Origin: Methylobacillus arboreus
GTDB taxonomy: Bacteria > Pseudomonadota > Gammaproteobacteria > Burkholderiales > Methylophilaceae
NCBI RefSeq assembly: GCF_020532725.1
Contig: NZ_JAJAVC010000011.1
Span: forward strand, 62,001 to 126,000
Direction of reading: 5' to 3'
DNA: 64,000 bases
The position numbers were made by a program, and so were the translations under genes. Of the stretch, positions 8,156 through 17,294 are shown in pieces. Within the stretch, counting starts at the first letter, position 1. Each line of letters begins with the position of its first letter. The notes beneath the pieces are model-generated. The model ran no database searches. It was not told where the DNA came from and saw nothing but the letters and a program-made list of their open reading frames with translations.

Positions 8156-9229
8156 TTGTATCGCACTGTGTTTAAAAATCTAACCGTTGCCAGTTTATTG
8201 GCGACAGGTTTTGGCATGTTGTCCTTATCTGCGGGTGCCGATGAGATACGCCTGAAGAATGGGGATGTGATTACCGGCAAGGTGGTGAGAAAATTTAATG
8301 ACAAGGTTGTGTTCAACACCTCTTATGCCGGCGATATCCAGGTGACCTGGTCTCAGATTGAAACCATCAAGACAGATGAGGCGCTTGCGGTCACATTGAC
8401 CGACCGTACCAATCTCAAGACGCCATTGGAAAGCTACGATAGCGGCAAGGCGACGGTCAAGCTGGCAAAGCTCGAGGATGACGATAGTGATGAAGAGAAG
8501 CAGTATCAGGAGAAAGAAATTCCCCTGTCTGATTTGCTTTACATCAACCCGACACCAGAGCTTTCCGGGGTAGGCGTCAATTGGAGCGGTCGTGTCAATC
8601 TCGGTGGCTCAGTGACGCAGGGGAACACTGATACCACTACCATCCGTCTGGATGGCGAATCGATTGCACGTACGCTCAATCATCGTCTGACTGTGGCAGC
8701 CGTGGTGAACCGTGCCACCAACAATGGGGAAAATACCCAGTTCAATAATCGCTCATCCATCAAGCTGGATCGCTTTATCAGCAACAAGTGGTATGTATAT
8801 GCCAATAACACGCTGGAGAACGATCGCTTTCGTGATATCAAGCTGCGTACGACAACAGGTCTTGGTAGTGGTTATCAGGTGTATGAGCAGCCAGACCATA
8901 ACCTCTTTATCGAAGGCGGTTTGAACTATGTCACGGTTAATTATTATGATGCCGAGAATGAAAGCTATCCAGGCGCACGCTGGGCGGTGAAATATGACCG
9001 TCGCCTTTTCGGTGGCGGTACCCAGTTTTTCCATGAGCACGAAGTATTGCTGGGCCTGGACAATGCGAGCAATGCGCTGGCCTTTACCAAAACCGGCTTG
9101 CGCTTCCCTATCATCAACAACTTCAATGCTTCTATCCAGTACAACCTGGATTGGGCAGGTGAGCCGGCAGACGGGCGCAAGAGCACGGATAGCGCGCTGA
9201 TTTTCAACCTCGGCTATGTCTGGCAGTAA
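8156..9229 (+). CDS. DUF481 outer-membrane protein with N-terminal propeptide-like domain
   Basis: A 357-residue exported protein. The TTG start at 8156 is supported by AAAGGA six bases upstream and by the signal peptide that follows (ending LSAGA). Residues 30-75 (DEIRLKNGDVITGKVVRK and later TWSQIETIKTD) form the small beta domain common before DUF481. From about residue 140 (WSGRVNLGGSVTQGNTDTTTI) the alternating pattern of a beta-barrel runs to the end (FNLGYVWQ). DUF481 members are called salt-inducible outer-membrane proteins; the function is unknown. It is monocistronic, with a hairpin at 9267-9299 after it. Confidence 0.75.
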   Translation: MYRTVFKNLTVASLLATGFGMLSLSAGADEIRLKNGDVITGKVVRKFNDKVVFNTSYAGDIQVTWSQIETIKTDEALAVTLTDRTNLKTPLESYDSGKATVKLAKLEDDDSDEEKQYQEKEIPLSDLLYINPTPELSGVGVNWSGRVNLGGSVTQGNTDTTTIRLDGESIARTLNHRLTVAAVVNRATNNGENTQFNNRSSIKLDRFISNKWYVYANNTLENDRFRDIKLRTTTGLGSGYQVYEQPDHNLFIEGGLNYVTVNYYDAENESYPGARWAVKYDRRLFGGGTQFFHEHEVLLGLDNASNALAFTKTGLRFPIINNFNASIQYNLDWAGEPADGRKSTDSALIFNLGYVWQ

Positions 9230-9266
9230 TAGTTCGACCAATCAATATCATCGCGTAACCGCTTTG

Positions 9267-9299
9267 TATGCCAGCAGTTGATTATCAATTGCTGGCATA
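9267..9299 (+). terminator. Hairpin downstream of the DUF481 gene
   Basis: TATGCCAGCAGTTGA pairs with TCAATTGCTGGCATA (one G-T pair) around a three-base loop. No T-run follows, so it could be an mRNA-stabilising 3' hairpin and not a terminator. Confidence 0.4.
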
Positions 9300-9432
9300 G
9301 CAGGGCGGGCAAACATGGTGATCTATCTATGGCTGATAATGTTTTAGTGTAGGCATGGATTGAGCTCATCAAAAAGTTTTCAATATTTCCAAGATAAAGC
9401 CGTTAATTAATCAAGGCTATTTGATTCCCAAC

Positions 9433-9471
9433 TGTCTTGTCGGTTAAGCAATGCGGCAAGACAAGCCATTT
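9433..9471 (+). promoter_or_regulatory. Leader hairpin with T-run before the GGDEF/EAL gene
   Basis: TGTCTTGTCG pairs with CGGCAAGACA across an 11-base loop and is followed by ATTTTT, 37 bases before the start codon. It looks like an attenuator or a terminator of an upstream transcript. It does not match the known c-di-GMP riboswitch classes. Confidence 0.35.
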
Positions 9472-9508
9472 TTAGCTGTCATCTCCAGTAAATTATCTAA
9501 GAAATTCC

Positions 9509-12082
9509 ATGTTCTCTGACAAGGGTGGTCAATTCAGTATTGCGCAAAGGGGCTGGCAACTGCACTCCCCCTTGGTCATTGCGCTATTGATTGGCGTTTC
9601 CTTGCTTGGCGTGGCGTTTTATATCCAAGCCATCGATCATGAAGCCAATGCGCAGGAAGAGCAGCATTATGTGACGACGCTCGCGGCAGGTGTGCGTGCA
9701 CGCATCGAAGGCGAGTTGAACAGCTCGATACATCTTGGATTGGGCTTGTCGACCTATGTCGCGGCCAATCCACAATTCAATGCCCAGAGTTTCAACCGGG
9801 TAGTGGCAACCCTGGTACATTACGGCCGCCATCTCAAGACGATTGCGATAGCACCAGGCAATGTGGTGCGCTATGTGTATCCGTTGGCGGGGAATGAAAA
9901 ATTGATTGGCTTGCGCTACCAGGACCAGCCCTTCGATCAGGAAATTTCATTGGAAGAGTCTCGCCACCCAGAGCTGATCGGGCCGATTGACCTGGTGCAG
10001 GGCGGGCGCGGGATGGTGCATCGTTTGCCGATTTTCGCATTTGATAATGCCGGTAAAGAATATTATTGGGGTGCTGCGGCTGTCACGCTGGATATTGAGT
10101 CTCTGTTGCAGGCTACGGGCTTGCAAGTACATGGCCCTGTCATGAGTTACGCCTTGCGGCGCCTGGATCATCATGGCAAAGCAGAAATGATTGCCGGGGA
10201 TAGTGCCTTGTTCAGCCGCAACCCGGTCTTGCTTGATATCAGCCTTGATGGACATTCCTATTGGCAACTGGCTAGCGTGCCTACCAAGGGTTGGGGATAC
10301 CTTGCCCAGCCTGCTAACTGGATTTTCTGGATTGGCGCGCTATTGGCCCTGACGTTGGCAGTGCTTGCCTATGTCTGGTTGCGGACGATCCAGCAATTGC
10401 GTCGACGCGATGCGGAGACACGCCTTGCAAGCAGTGTGTTCACGTCCTCCAGCGAAGGGATGTTGATTGCAAGCCCGAATGATGAAGTGATCGGCATAAA
10501 CCCCGCTGTGACGGCATTGACCGGCTATTCGCCGCAGGAGTTATTGGGGATGCCGGTCAGTTTTCTGGCTGCCGAGCATGTGGTGCCGGAGAGCAGGCAG
10601 CAGGCCTATTTTTCCGTCAACAAGAAAGGCGTCTGGCAAGGCGAAACCATGATGCGGCACAAGCAAGGGCATGTGTTCCCTGTGGCCCTGACAATCACCA
10701 CGGTCAGCGGCCAGGATGGCCGGGCTGATTGCTATATCAATACCTTTAGCGATATCAGCGAACGCAAGGCCAATGAGGCGCGCATTCATGACTTGGCGCG
10801 CACGGATACCTTGACCGGGCTGCCCAACCGGATGAGCTTGTACAGCAGGCTGGACGAAACGCTTTCCAGAGGGTTGCAACTGGGGGTGATGATTCTGGAT
10901 CTTGATAATTTCAAGATTATCAACGATACGCTGGGACACCATGTGGGCGACCAGTTGCTGGTGGAGGTGGCCAGGCGCCTGGTCTCCTGTGTCGCCCAGG
11001 AAGGCATTGTCGCGCGGCTGGGCGGGGATGAGTTCGTCATTGTGCTGGATAATGCACAGGCATCGCAGTCGGCTGGCCGCCTGGCAGAGCAGGTGTTGCA
11101 GCGATTGGCCCAGCCCTATCTGATTGAAGGATATGAGCTGCATTCATCCTCAAGCATTGGGGTTGGTATTTCTCCGCGGGATGGTGATGATGCCCATAGC
11201 TTGTTGAAGAATGTAGACACTGCCATGTATGAAGCCAAGTCGCACGGCAAGAATAACTACAAGTTCTTTACCGAAAAGATGCGCGAGGAAATCAACGAGC
11301 GCCTGTATATGGAAAACCACTTGAGGCAGGCATTGTTGCGTCAGGAGTTCGAGCTGCATTACCAGCCACAGGTGGAGCTCGCGAGTGGGCGTATCATCGG
11401 CATGGAGGCCCTTGTGCGTTGGAATCATCCGGAATGGGGCATGGTGTATCCGGACAAATTCATTAAGGTTGCCGAAGAGTGCAACCTGGTGATTCCCCTA
11501 GGAGAGTGGGTGTTGCAGGAGGCCTGCCGGCAAATGACCCAATGGCGTGATCAAGGGCTGGAGGATATTTGTATTTCTGTGAATATTTCTGCACGTCAAT
11601 TAAAATCACGGCATTTGTTCCGCCTGATTGATGAATTGATTTCGGCGCATAATATCAAGCCGGGGATGCTTGAGCTTGAAATCACGGAAAGCGTGGCGAT
11701 GGATGACCCTGAACAAACCATCCCCCGCATGAAAAAACTCAAGAATAAAGGCGTGGCGTTGGCGATTGATGACTTTGGCACAGGGTATTCCTCCCTGAGT
11801 TATCTCAAGCTGTTGCCGTTGACCCGCCTGAAGATAGACCGGTCCTTTGTCAAGGATATTGAAACTGACCCGAATGATGCGGCGATTTGTGCCGCTACTA
11901 TCGCGCTGGCGCGTATTCTGGGTTTGGGCCTGGTCGCGGAGGGCGTGGAAACCGAAGCGCAATTGGAATATCTTCATGCCCAGGGGTGCGATAGTGCTCA
12001 AGGCTATTATTTCAGTAAACCCCTGCCGGCAGACAAAGTCATGGAGTTTGTTTCCCGTTACCAGGAGGTATTGTCGTCGTGA
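9509..12082 (+). CDS. Membrane c-di-GMP enzyme: CHASE-PAS-GGDEF-EAL
   Basis: An 857-residue inner-membrane signalling protein. An N-terminal helix (residues 20-42) and a second near 272-292 flank a periplasmic CHASE sensor domain. A PAS domain (about 300-420), GGDEF (about 435-595) and EAL (about 605-850) follow. GGDEF is intact (RLGGDEF), so cyclase activity is possible, but the inhibitory RxxD site is VAQE. The EAL domain has EALVRW, ENH-type and DDFGTGYSS motifs and looks catalytically complete. It therefore could make or break c-di-GMP, with direction set by the sensors. It is followed after 15 bases by another GGDEF gene, presumably in one operon. Confidence 0.9.
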   Translation: MFSDKGGQFSIAQRGWQLHSPLVIALLIGVSLLGVAFYIQAIDHEANAQEEQHYVTTLAAGVRARIEGELNSSIHLGLGLSTYVAANPQFNAQSFNRVVATLVHYGRHLKTIAIAPGNVVRYVYPLAGNEKLIGLRYQDQPFDQEISLEESRHPELIGPIDLVQGGRGMVHRLPIFAFDNAGKEYYWGAAAVTLDIESLLQATGLQVHGPVMSYALRRLDHHGKAEMIAGDSALFSRNPVLLDISLDGHSYWQLASVPTKGWGYLAQPANWIFWIGALLALTLAVLAYVWLRTIQQLRRRDAETRLASSVFTSSSEGMLIASPNDEVIGINPAVTALTGYSPQELLGMPVSFLAAEHVVPESRQQAYFSVNKKGVWQGETMMRHKQGHVFPVALTITTVSGQDGRADCYINTFSDISERKANEARIHDLARTDTLTGLPNRMSLYSRLDETLSRGLQLGVMILDLDNFKIINDTLGHHVGDQLLVEVARRLVSCVAQEGIVARLGGDEFVIVLDNAQASQSAGRLAEQVLQRLAQPYLIEGYELHSSSSIGVGISPRDGDDAHSLLKNVDTAMYEAKSHGKNNYKFFTEKMREEINERLYMENHLRQALLRQEFELHYQPQVELASGRIIGMEALVRWNHPEWGMVYPDKFIKVAEECNLVIPLGEWVLQEACRQMTQWRDQGLEDICISVNISARQLKSRHLFRLIDELISAHNIKPGMLELEITESVAMDDPEQTIPRMKKLKNKGVALAIDDFGTGYSSLSYLKLLPLTRLKIDRSFVKDIETDPNDAAICAATIALARILGLGLVAEGVETEAQLEYLHAQGCDSAQGYYFSKPLPADKVMEFVSRYQEVLSS

Positions 12083-12097
12083 TGGTATAGAATCATC

Positions 12098-13975
12098 ATG
12101 CTAAAAAAGGGAGGGGGTTTGCTCAAGCTAATCGTTCTGGTTCTGCTTTTAAGCTGCCATGTCGAAGCATGGGCGCAACCAACAGCATTGCGCCTGGATG
12201 CCAGTCATGCAGTGGTTCATGCTGCCCCTTTCCTGCAGTATCTTGAAGACCCGGCGCATCAGCTTGCCCTGGCAGATTTGCCGCCGTTACAGCCGGATAG
12301 CCGCGGTCCATGGAAACCTGCGCTTAATGACAGGGGCAATGTCAACCTGGGGTATTCAAGCTCGACTTATTGGCTTGCCCTGCCGGTTTCTGTGGCACAG
12401 CATAGGGAAGATCGACTGCTGGAGATTGCATTTTCTTCACTGGATCATGTCGAGGTCTATAGTCCGGGCGATGATGGGCAGTACCAGCGGCAATTCTCCG
12501 GCGATTTATATCCATTCAATCAACGCCCTTACCCGCATCGCAACCTGGTGTTCCCGCTACAGCTGCCTGCCGGGGATTACCCCATTTATATCAAGGTGCG
12601 TTCGCAGGGAACGCTGACCGTGCCGATCAATCTTTGGCAGGTTGAAGCGATGCATGAGCATGACCAGTATGCTTACTCATTGCTCAGTCTTTATTATGGT
12701 GCCTTGCTGGCACTGTTTTTCTATAATTTCCTGATCTATATTTCCACGCGCGAGACAGTATTCCTGTTTTATGTCGCCTTTGTTGGCAGCATGGTGGTTG
12801 CACAGGCATCGTTGAACGGCGTGGGTAACCAATTTTTATGGCCCTCCTGGCCCGTCTGGGGAAATGTCGCCTTGCCTTGCGGCATGGCGGCGACGGGTTT
12901 CTTCGGGGTATTTTTTAGCCGTATTTTCCTCAATACGCGGATTAACTTCCCGCGCCTTGACCGCTTCATGCTGGCTTTTGCCGGGCTGTTTCTCTTTATT
13001 TTTGTATCTCCATTGTTCATCCCGTATCAAGCTTCGGCGCTGCTGGTGTCCGTGGCTGGGATTGTGTTTTCGCTATTTGTCACCTCAGTGGCTGTCAGCT
13101 CCTACTTGCACAAGAACCCGGGAGCATTCTACTTTCTGCTTGCATGGAGCGCGGTGTTGGCCGGTGTCGTGATTCTCGGGTTGCGCAATCTTGGCTGGGT
13201 GCCCACCAATGCTTTCACCATCTATTCCATGCAGATCGGTTCGGCCATTGAAATGTTGATGCTGTCTTTTGCCCTGGCGGATCGCATTACGATCATGCGC
13301 AAGGAAAAGGAACAGGCGCAGCGCGATACCCTGAATGCCAAGCAGGAGCTGGTGGATGCATTGATCAAGACGGAGCAGGAGCTGGAGGAGCGGGTAGCAT
13401 TGCGCACCAAGGAGATTGAAGCGGTCAACACCCAGTTGCGGCACAAGGAGCGCGAACTGCGGTACATGGCGCTGCATGATGCCTTGACGGGGCTGGCCAA
13501 CCGCACGCTCATGAATGACAGCCTCAAGCGCGCGCTCGCGCGTGCCGGGCGCGACAATAGCCTGGTTGCCGTACTGCTGATCGACCTGGACGGGTTCAAG
13601 GAGGTCAATGACTCTTATGGCCATGCGGCCGGCGACCTGGTATTGCAAGTGGTGGCGGCACGGTTACGTAAAGTGACGCGTGTCAGCGATGTGACTGCCC
13701 GCTTGGGAGGCGACGAGTTTGTCGTGGTGCTGGAAGATACCCATGGCACCGAAGATGCGGTACGGATTGCGGAGAAGTTGGTGGTTGAGCTTTCCCGCCC
13801 GGTTGAAGGTGGTTTGCATATTTCCGCGAGTATCGGCATTGCCTTGAGTCCAGGTGGGCAGATGAGTGAAGATGCTTTACTTAGGCTGGCTGACCAGGCT
13901 ATGTATGAGGCAAAATTGGCAGGTCGCAACCGCTGGCATGTTGCCAGCTTAGATGAATATGACAGTGCAACTTGA
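12098..13975 (+). CDS. Membrane diguanylate cyclase: 7TMR-DISM sensor plus GGDEF
   Basis: A 625-residue protein with a signal sequence (cleavage near VEAWA), a periplasmic 7TMR-DISM extracellular domain (about residues 45-175), seven helices (about 185-380), a charged coiled coil (about 400-450, KEKEQAQRDTLNAKQEL) and a C-terminal GGDEF domain. RLGGDEF is intact and preceded by RVSD, a classical product-inhibition I-site, so this should be an active, feedback-controlled cyclase. The 7TMR-DISMED2 fold binds carbohydrate-like ligands in some relatives. The gene starts 15 bases after the CHASE-GGDEF-EAL gene and is probably co-transcribed with it. Confidence 0.88.
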   Translation: MLKKGGGLLKLIVLVLLLSCHVEAWAQPTALRLDASHAVVHAAPFLQYLEDPAHQLALADLPPLQPDSRGPWKPALNDRGNVNLGYSSSTYWLALPVSVAQHREDRLLEIAFSSLDHVEVYSPGDDGQYQRQFSGDLYPFNQRPYPHRNLVFPLQLPAGDYPIYIKVRSQGTLTVPINLWQVEAMHEHDQYAYSLLSLYYGALLALFFYNFLIYISTRETVFLFYVAFVGSMVVAQASLNGVGNQFLWPSWPVWGNVALPCGMAATGFFGVFFSRIFLNTRINFPRLDRFMLAFAGLFLFIFVSPLFIPYQASALLVSVAGIVFSLFVTSVAVSSYLHKNPGAFYFLLAWSAVLAGVVILGLRNLGWVPTNAFTIYSMQIGSAIEMLMLSFALADRITIMRKEKEQAQRDTLNAKQELVDALIKTEQELEERVALRTKEIEAVNTQLRHKERELRYMALHDALTGLANRTLMNDSLKRALARAGRDNSLVAVLLIDLDGFKEVNDSYGHAAGDLVLQVVAARLRKVTRVSDVTARLGGDEFVVVLEDTHGTEDAVRIAEKLVVELSRPVEGGLHISASIGIALSPGGQMSEDALLRLADQAMYEAKLAGRNRWHVASLDEYDSAT

Positions 13976-14070
13976 GGTATCAGCAACTTTTTATTGATGC
14001 GCTTGTCATTTTAGAGGGAGTTCTGCTGCAGAAAATTCCTATATAAATCAATATCAATAAGGCAGCGTAC

Positions 14071-15336
14071 ATGAGTATTTTTAAAAGGTATAAGAAGTTT
14101 TCTCTGGCATTACTGATTATTTTTGCCGGTATCATTTTATTTTTTGCCGGCGCCAATCAATACCATATGCAATGGTGGCCATTCGGCGAAGGCTATTTCG
14201 CCAATGTTGATGTGGATGAGATTGTTCCTGAACCGCGGCAAGCCAAGATTTCCTCGATTTTTGGCACGGAAGATCTTGAAGTGCGCGAGTTGCCGTTCAG
14301 CGATCAATATCCGACCGGTCCATTCGAGATGCTGGGCAATAAGCAATTCTTGTTCATCACCAAGTGTGGGGAAGTCTATTTCACCCGCATTAATGAATCC
14401 AGCGAGATCGAGATCACCAAGCATGCTGACCCCCTGACCAAACCAGGGCTAGAGCAGCGCGAGGAAAGCAAGGGCGAGGATTACGACGGGCTGGTTTATT
14501 GCAAGGAGCTTGCGGGCGTCAAGGATTCATTGCTGGTTGGCAATACCCTGTATGTGGCCTATACCACCTGGGATCATGAAGCCAATGGCGCAAGGCTGGC
14601 GGTGTCGGCTTTTGAACTTGACCAGGATAACGCCGAGCTGGCTTTCCGACGGGATGTCTTTCTGACCTATCCTGCGATCAAGGAGCCTTTCCTTGGTCAC
14701 CAGGTCGGAGGAAAGCTGGTGCTGGGGGCCGATGACGACACCATGTTCCTGAGTGTTGGTGATTTCTCCAAGCCGGATGGCGTGCAGGACCCATCTACCG
14801 CACTGGGCAAGATGATCAAGATTAACCTGAGGGATTTCAGTGCCGAGATATACGCCTCAGGATTGCGTTCTCCTTCCGGCGGCTTGTATTTTGACCGTGA
14901 AAGCAATGAGCTGTGGGAAACCGAGCATGGCCCCAAGGGCGGCGATGAAATCAACCTCATCAAGCAAGGCAGGAATTATGGCTGGCCTGTGGTGAGCTAT
15001 GGCACCTTGTATGAGCGCGAGGGGATGGGCAACTATTACGGCAACAAGTACAACTCGCACGAAAACTTTGAGAAGCCGGCATTTGTGTTCACTCCATCGC
15101 CGGGTGTGGGGGCGATTGCCAAATATCCCAAGACTGGCAAGAACGAATATTGGGAAGAAGGCTTTTTTGTCGCAGGCATGGCGGCCAACAGCCTGCTTTA
15201 TATGCGTAAGGAAGGTGAGCGCCTGGTGTATGCCGAGCCGGTATTACATGAGTATCGCATCCGCGTACTCAAGATAGACAAGAACGGCCGGTTCTTCATG
15301 AAAACCGATAGCGACCAGTTCCTCTGGATGGAGTAG
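14071..15336 (+). CDS. PQQ-type soluble glucose dehydrogenase-like protein
   Basis: A 421-residue protein with an N-terminal membrane helix (residues 10-28) as a likely anchor, followed by a six-bladed propeller of the GSDH/sorbosone dehydrogenase family. The signature near residues 285-310 (WETEHGPKGGDEINLI, GRNYGWPVVSYG) matches YliI-type aldose dehydrogenases that use PQQ and calcium in the periplasm. Its substrate is unknown and could be a sugar or other aldehyde. Transcription is separate from the upstream c-di-GMP genes by 95 bases. A methylotroph makes PQQ for methanol dehydrogenase, so cofactor supply is plausible. Confidence 0.75.
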   Translation: MSIFKRYKKFSLALLIIFAGIILFFAGANQYHMQWWPFGEGYFANVDVDEIVPEPRQAKISSIFGTEDLEVRELPFSDQYPTGPFEMLGNKQFLFITKCGEVYFTRINESSEIEITKHADPLTKPGLEQREESKGEDYDGLVYCKELAGVKDSLLVGNTLYVAYTTWDHEANGARLAVSAFELDQDNAELAFRRDVFLTYPAIKEPFLGHQVGGKLVLGADDDTMFLSVGDFSKPDGVQDPSTALGKMIKINLRDFSAEIYASGLRSPSGGLYFDRESNELWETEHGPKGGDEINLIKQGRNYGWPVVSYGTLYEREGMGNYYGNKYNSHENFEKPAFVFTPSPGVGAIAKYPKTGKNEYWEEGFFVAGMAANSLLYMRKEGERLVYAEPVLHEYRIRVLKIDKNGRFFMKTDSDQFLWME

Positions 15337-15343
15337 GCTGGCC

Positions 15344-15369
15344 GGCAACCGGGGATTTCCCTGGTTGCC
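15344..15369. terminator. Hairpin between convergent genes
   Basis: GGCAACCGGG pairs with CCCTGGTTGCC (one bulged T) between the PQQ-type dehydrogenase and the convergent regulator gene. No strong T-run is present on either side. Confidence 0.45.
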
Positions 15370-15381
15370 TTGAGTCATCCA

Positions 15382-16029
15382 TTATCCTGGGAAATGTTGT
15401 GGCTGGTTGCCAGGCAACGTCAGCAAGTGGTGTTGCAACGCATAAAAAATAAAATCTGCATTGCTTTTAAAGTTGAGTTTTTTCAGTACCCTGCTACGGA
15501 AAACGCTGACAGCGCTTGTGGTCACGTTAAGCTCGCGGGCGACAGTGGAAATTGGTTTCCGTTGGATAAATTTCAGGAATACCTGGAATTCACGCCTGGA
15601 TAGCTGTTCATGCGGGAGTGGCGCGTGCTGTGCCTTGAGCCTGTCTGGCAGGTAATGCCGTCCCGCGCAAACTTCCTCAATTGCATCAAGCAAATCTTCC
15701 GCGCTCGCATGCTTGTCCAGATAGCCTCTACAACCGCAACGAATAAAATTGAGCAGAAAATCCTCATCCTCGTTATTGCTGAGCAACAGCACTGGTATGC
15801 GTGGCGCAATGCTGCGCAAATTCGACAGCAGCTCCAGCCCGTCTGTCTTACACGGCGACACGCTGATAATCACCAGGTGGTACTGGCGTCTCGCTAGCAA
15901 TTTTCTCACCACTCCCTCATCAATCCCTGCAAAGACATGCTTGATCTGCAATGCTTTGTGTTGAGAAATCAGGTGGCTGAGCGAGTAATTGACCAGGCTG
16001 TCTTGGCCGATTAATGCAATTTTTTTCAT
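15382..16029 (-). CDS. Orphan LuxR-type response regulator lacking the phosphoacceptor Asp
   Basis: A 215-residue DNA-binding protein with an N-terminal receiver-like domain (1-120) and a C-terminal NarL/FixJ/RcsB helix-turn-helix (about 145-205; LSRREFQVF, STVARELNVTTSAVS). At the phosphorylation position the usual LLDL is IISV, so Ser56 replaces Asp. The acidic pair near the N-terminus is Gln9-Asp10, while the conserved Lys survives (GYLDK). It is therefore probably controlled by something other than phosphotransfer. No histidine kinase is adjacent. It diverges from a small-protein cluster whose upstream regions carry RcsB-box-like palindromes, its likely targets. Confidence 0.85.
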   Translation of the reverse strand: MKKIALIGQDSLVNYSLSHLISQHKALQIKHVFAGIDEGVVRKLLARRQYHLVIISVSPCKTDGLELLSNLRSIAPRIPVLLLSNNEDEDFLLNFIRCGCRGYLDKHASAEDLLDAIEEVCAGRHYLPDRLKAQHAPLPHEQLSRREFQVFLKFIQRKPISTVARELNVTTSAVSVFRSRVLKKLNFKSNADFIFYALQHHLLTLPGNQPQHFPG

Positions 16030-16086
16030 GGCGCGCTAAGGGCAATGAATAGAAGAAATATGCTACCCTCGATGTGGAATTGGTAA

Positions 16087-16166
16087 TGTAGGACTACACA
16101 GTAGATTCCTGTAGGAAAAGCTGAGCGTTTTTTGGTTCTGCTTTTGTTCGTAGGAGCGTTCTTACA
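16087..16166. promoter_or_regulatory. Regulatory region with repeated TGTAGGA half sites
   Basis: Between the divergent regulator and membrane-protein genes are TGTAGGA at 16087 and 16110 (the latter within the palindrome TTCCTGTAGGAA) and the dyad CGTAGGAGCGTTCTTACA at 16149-16166. The dyad matches sites at 18863 and 21386. These are candidate binding sites for the adjacent LuxR-type regulator. No protein-DNA evidence exists in the sequence itself. Confidence 0.45.
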
Positions 16167-16276
16167 TCGATTCCAGCACTTTGCCTATGCCGATACTGTT
16201 CTGCTTTCTCCTAATCTGCATGCAAGTCTATTTCAGGCTTAGCAAAACCACTAACACTAAATATTAGGAGGCGGAA

Positions 16277-17188
16277 ATGGCAACTGTGCATAATGAAGTA
16301 AGAGGTAGGGAGGGAGATTGGCTTGTGTTGCCGATCTCATGGCGGGCTATCTTGGCCGGGCTTGCAGTGGCAATCGCCATTCAACTGATATTGAGCCTGC
16401 TGGGTACAGGGGTCGGGTTCAGTTTTGTAGAGCCTACCGAAGCTGGGGCTACTCCATCGGCCAAAGCATTCGGCATCGGAGCGTCTTTATGGTGGATTGT
16501 TTCATGGATATTATCCTTGACCGCCGGCACTATAGTGGCGGTATATGCCTCCGCTGAAATCACCCGTTGCCGTGGCGCCTTGCTAGGTATTGTCATTTGG
16601 GCGCTTGCAACCATTGCCGGTGCTTTAGTATTCACCAACTTGGCTGGCGGCGCGTTCAAGACCACAGCCAGCGCAATCGGCCTGGCCGGCAGCGGTGCCG
16701 TTGCAGGTGGCGCGTTGCTTGCGACTAACGATGGTCCGGATATCGGCGGCGAGCTCAAGCAAAGCATTGATGAGTTTTTCCGCAACGCACGGGCCAGCGT
16801 CGATCAACAAGTGCAGGAGGAAGGCCAGCAGGGCCAGGGCCGTCGCGGACAAGGCCATGGTGGCGCATACTGGAACGCATTGACCCGCTATCTGACCAAT
16901 ACCGATGATGCGAGCCGGGCAATTGACCGTGAGCGTGTAGTGGCTACCTTGGCAGACGCAGCCGGCGTTTCCAGAGAGCAGGCAGATGAAGAGATCCGCA
17001 AGCTTGAGGATGCTTATGCCGCAGGCAAGGAAAAAGCCAAGCAGGCAGCTGACCAAGCTGCCGAAGCTGCAGCGCATTTCTCGCTGTGGGCGACATTGGG
17101 CTTCTTGTTGAGCCTGGTTGCAGCAGTCGTAGCCGGCTCAGGTACTGCGCGAAACCTTGCAAATTCCGCAGTCAAGAACCCATATTAA
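16277..17188 (+). CDS. Four-helix membrane protein of unknown function with a cytoplasmic Gln/Gly linker
   Basis: A 303-residue inner-membrane protein with RBS AGGAGG before the ATG. Hydrophobic helices lie near residues 24-48, 72-95, 102-122 and 277-297. The third helix is followed by a Gly/Ala-rich stretch. A soluble region (about 160-270) holds a Gln/Gly-rich linker (QQGQGRRGQGHGG) and a helical segment rich in Ala, Glu and Lys (AAGKEKAKQAADQAAEAAA). I recognise similar proteins near stress-type genes in betaproteobacteria but no defined function. It is followed after 12 bases by a 23-residue membrane peptide gene and then a terminator, so the two form an operon. The dyad at 16149 lies upstream. 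Confidence 0.7.
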   Translation: MATVHNEVRGREGDWLVLPISWRAILAGLAVAIAIQLILSLLGTGVGFSFVEPTEAGATPSAKAFGIGASLWWIVSWILSLTAGTIVAVYASAEITRCRGALLGIVIWALATIAGALVFTNLAGGAFKTTASAIGLAGSGAVAGGALLATNDGPDIGGELKQSIDEFFRNARASVDQQVQEEGQQGQGRRGQGHGGAYWNALTRYLTNTDDASRAIDRERVVATLADAAGVSREQADEEIRKLEDAYAAGKEKAKQAADQAAEAAAHFSLWATLGFLLSLVAAVVAGSGTARNLANSAVKNPY

Positions 17189-17200
17189 TAGGAGAGAGAA

Positions 17201-17272
17201 ATGCCTTATATCATTGCCTGGTTGCTCGGTGTACCCATTACGGTCCTGGTGCTGATCTGGCTGCTTTTCTAA
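17201..17272 (+). CDS. 23-residue single-helix membrane peptide
   Basis: ATG preceded by a strong RBS (GGAGAGAG, seven bases upstream). It encodes a peptide made almost entirely of one hydrophobic helix (YIIAWLLGVPITVLVLIWLL), ending directly before an intrinsic terminator. It is 12 bases after the four-helix membrane protein gene and probably translated from the same message. The excellent RBS, the helix and the terminator placement argue that it is real. It may be a subunit or modulator of its neighbour; this is inference. Confidence 0.6.
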   Translation: MPYIIAWLLGVPITVLVLIWLLF

Positions 17273-17294
17273 GTAGCTGACAATGTGAAAACGG

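Noticed and set aside
9230-9508. c-di-GMP riboswitch before the GGDEF/EAL gene
   Set aside because: I compared the leader with the GEMM-I and GEMM-II consensus and found no match, only a plain hairpin with T-run.
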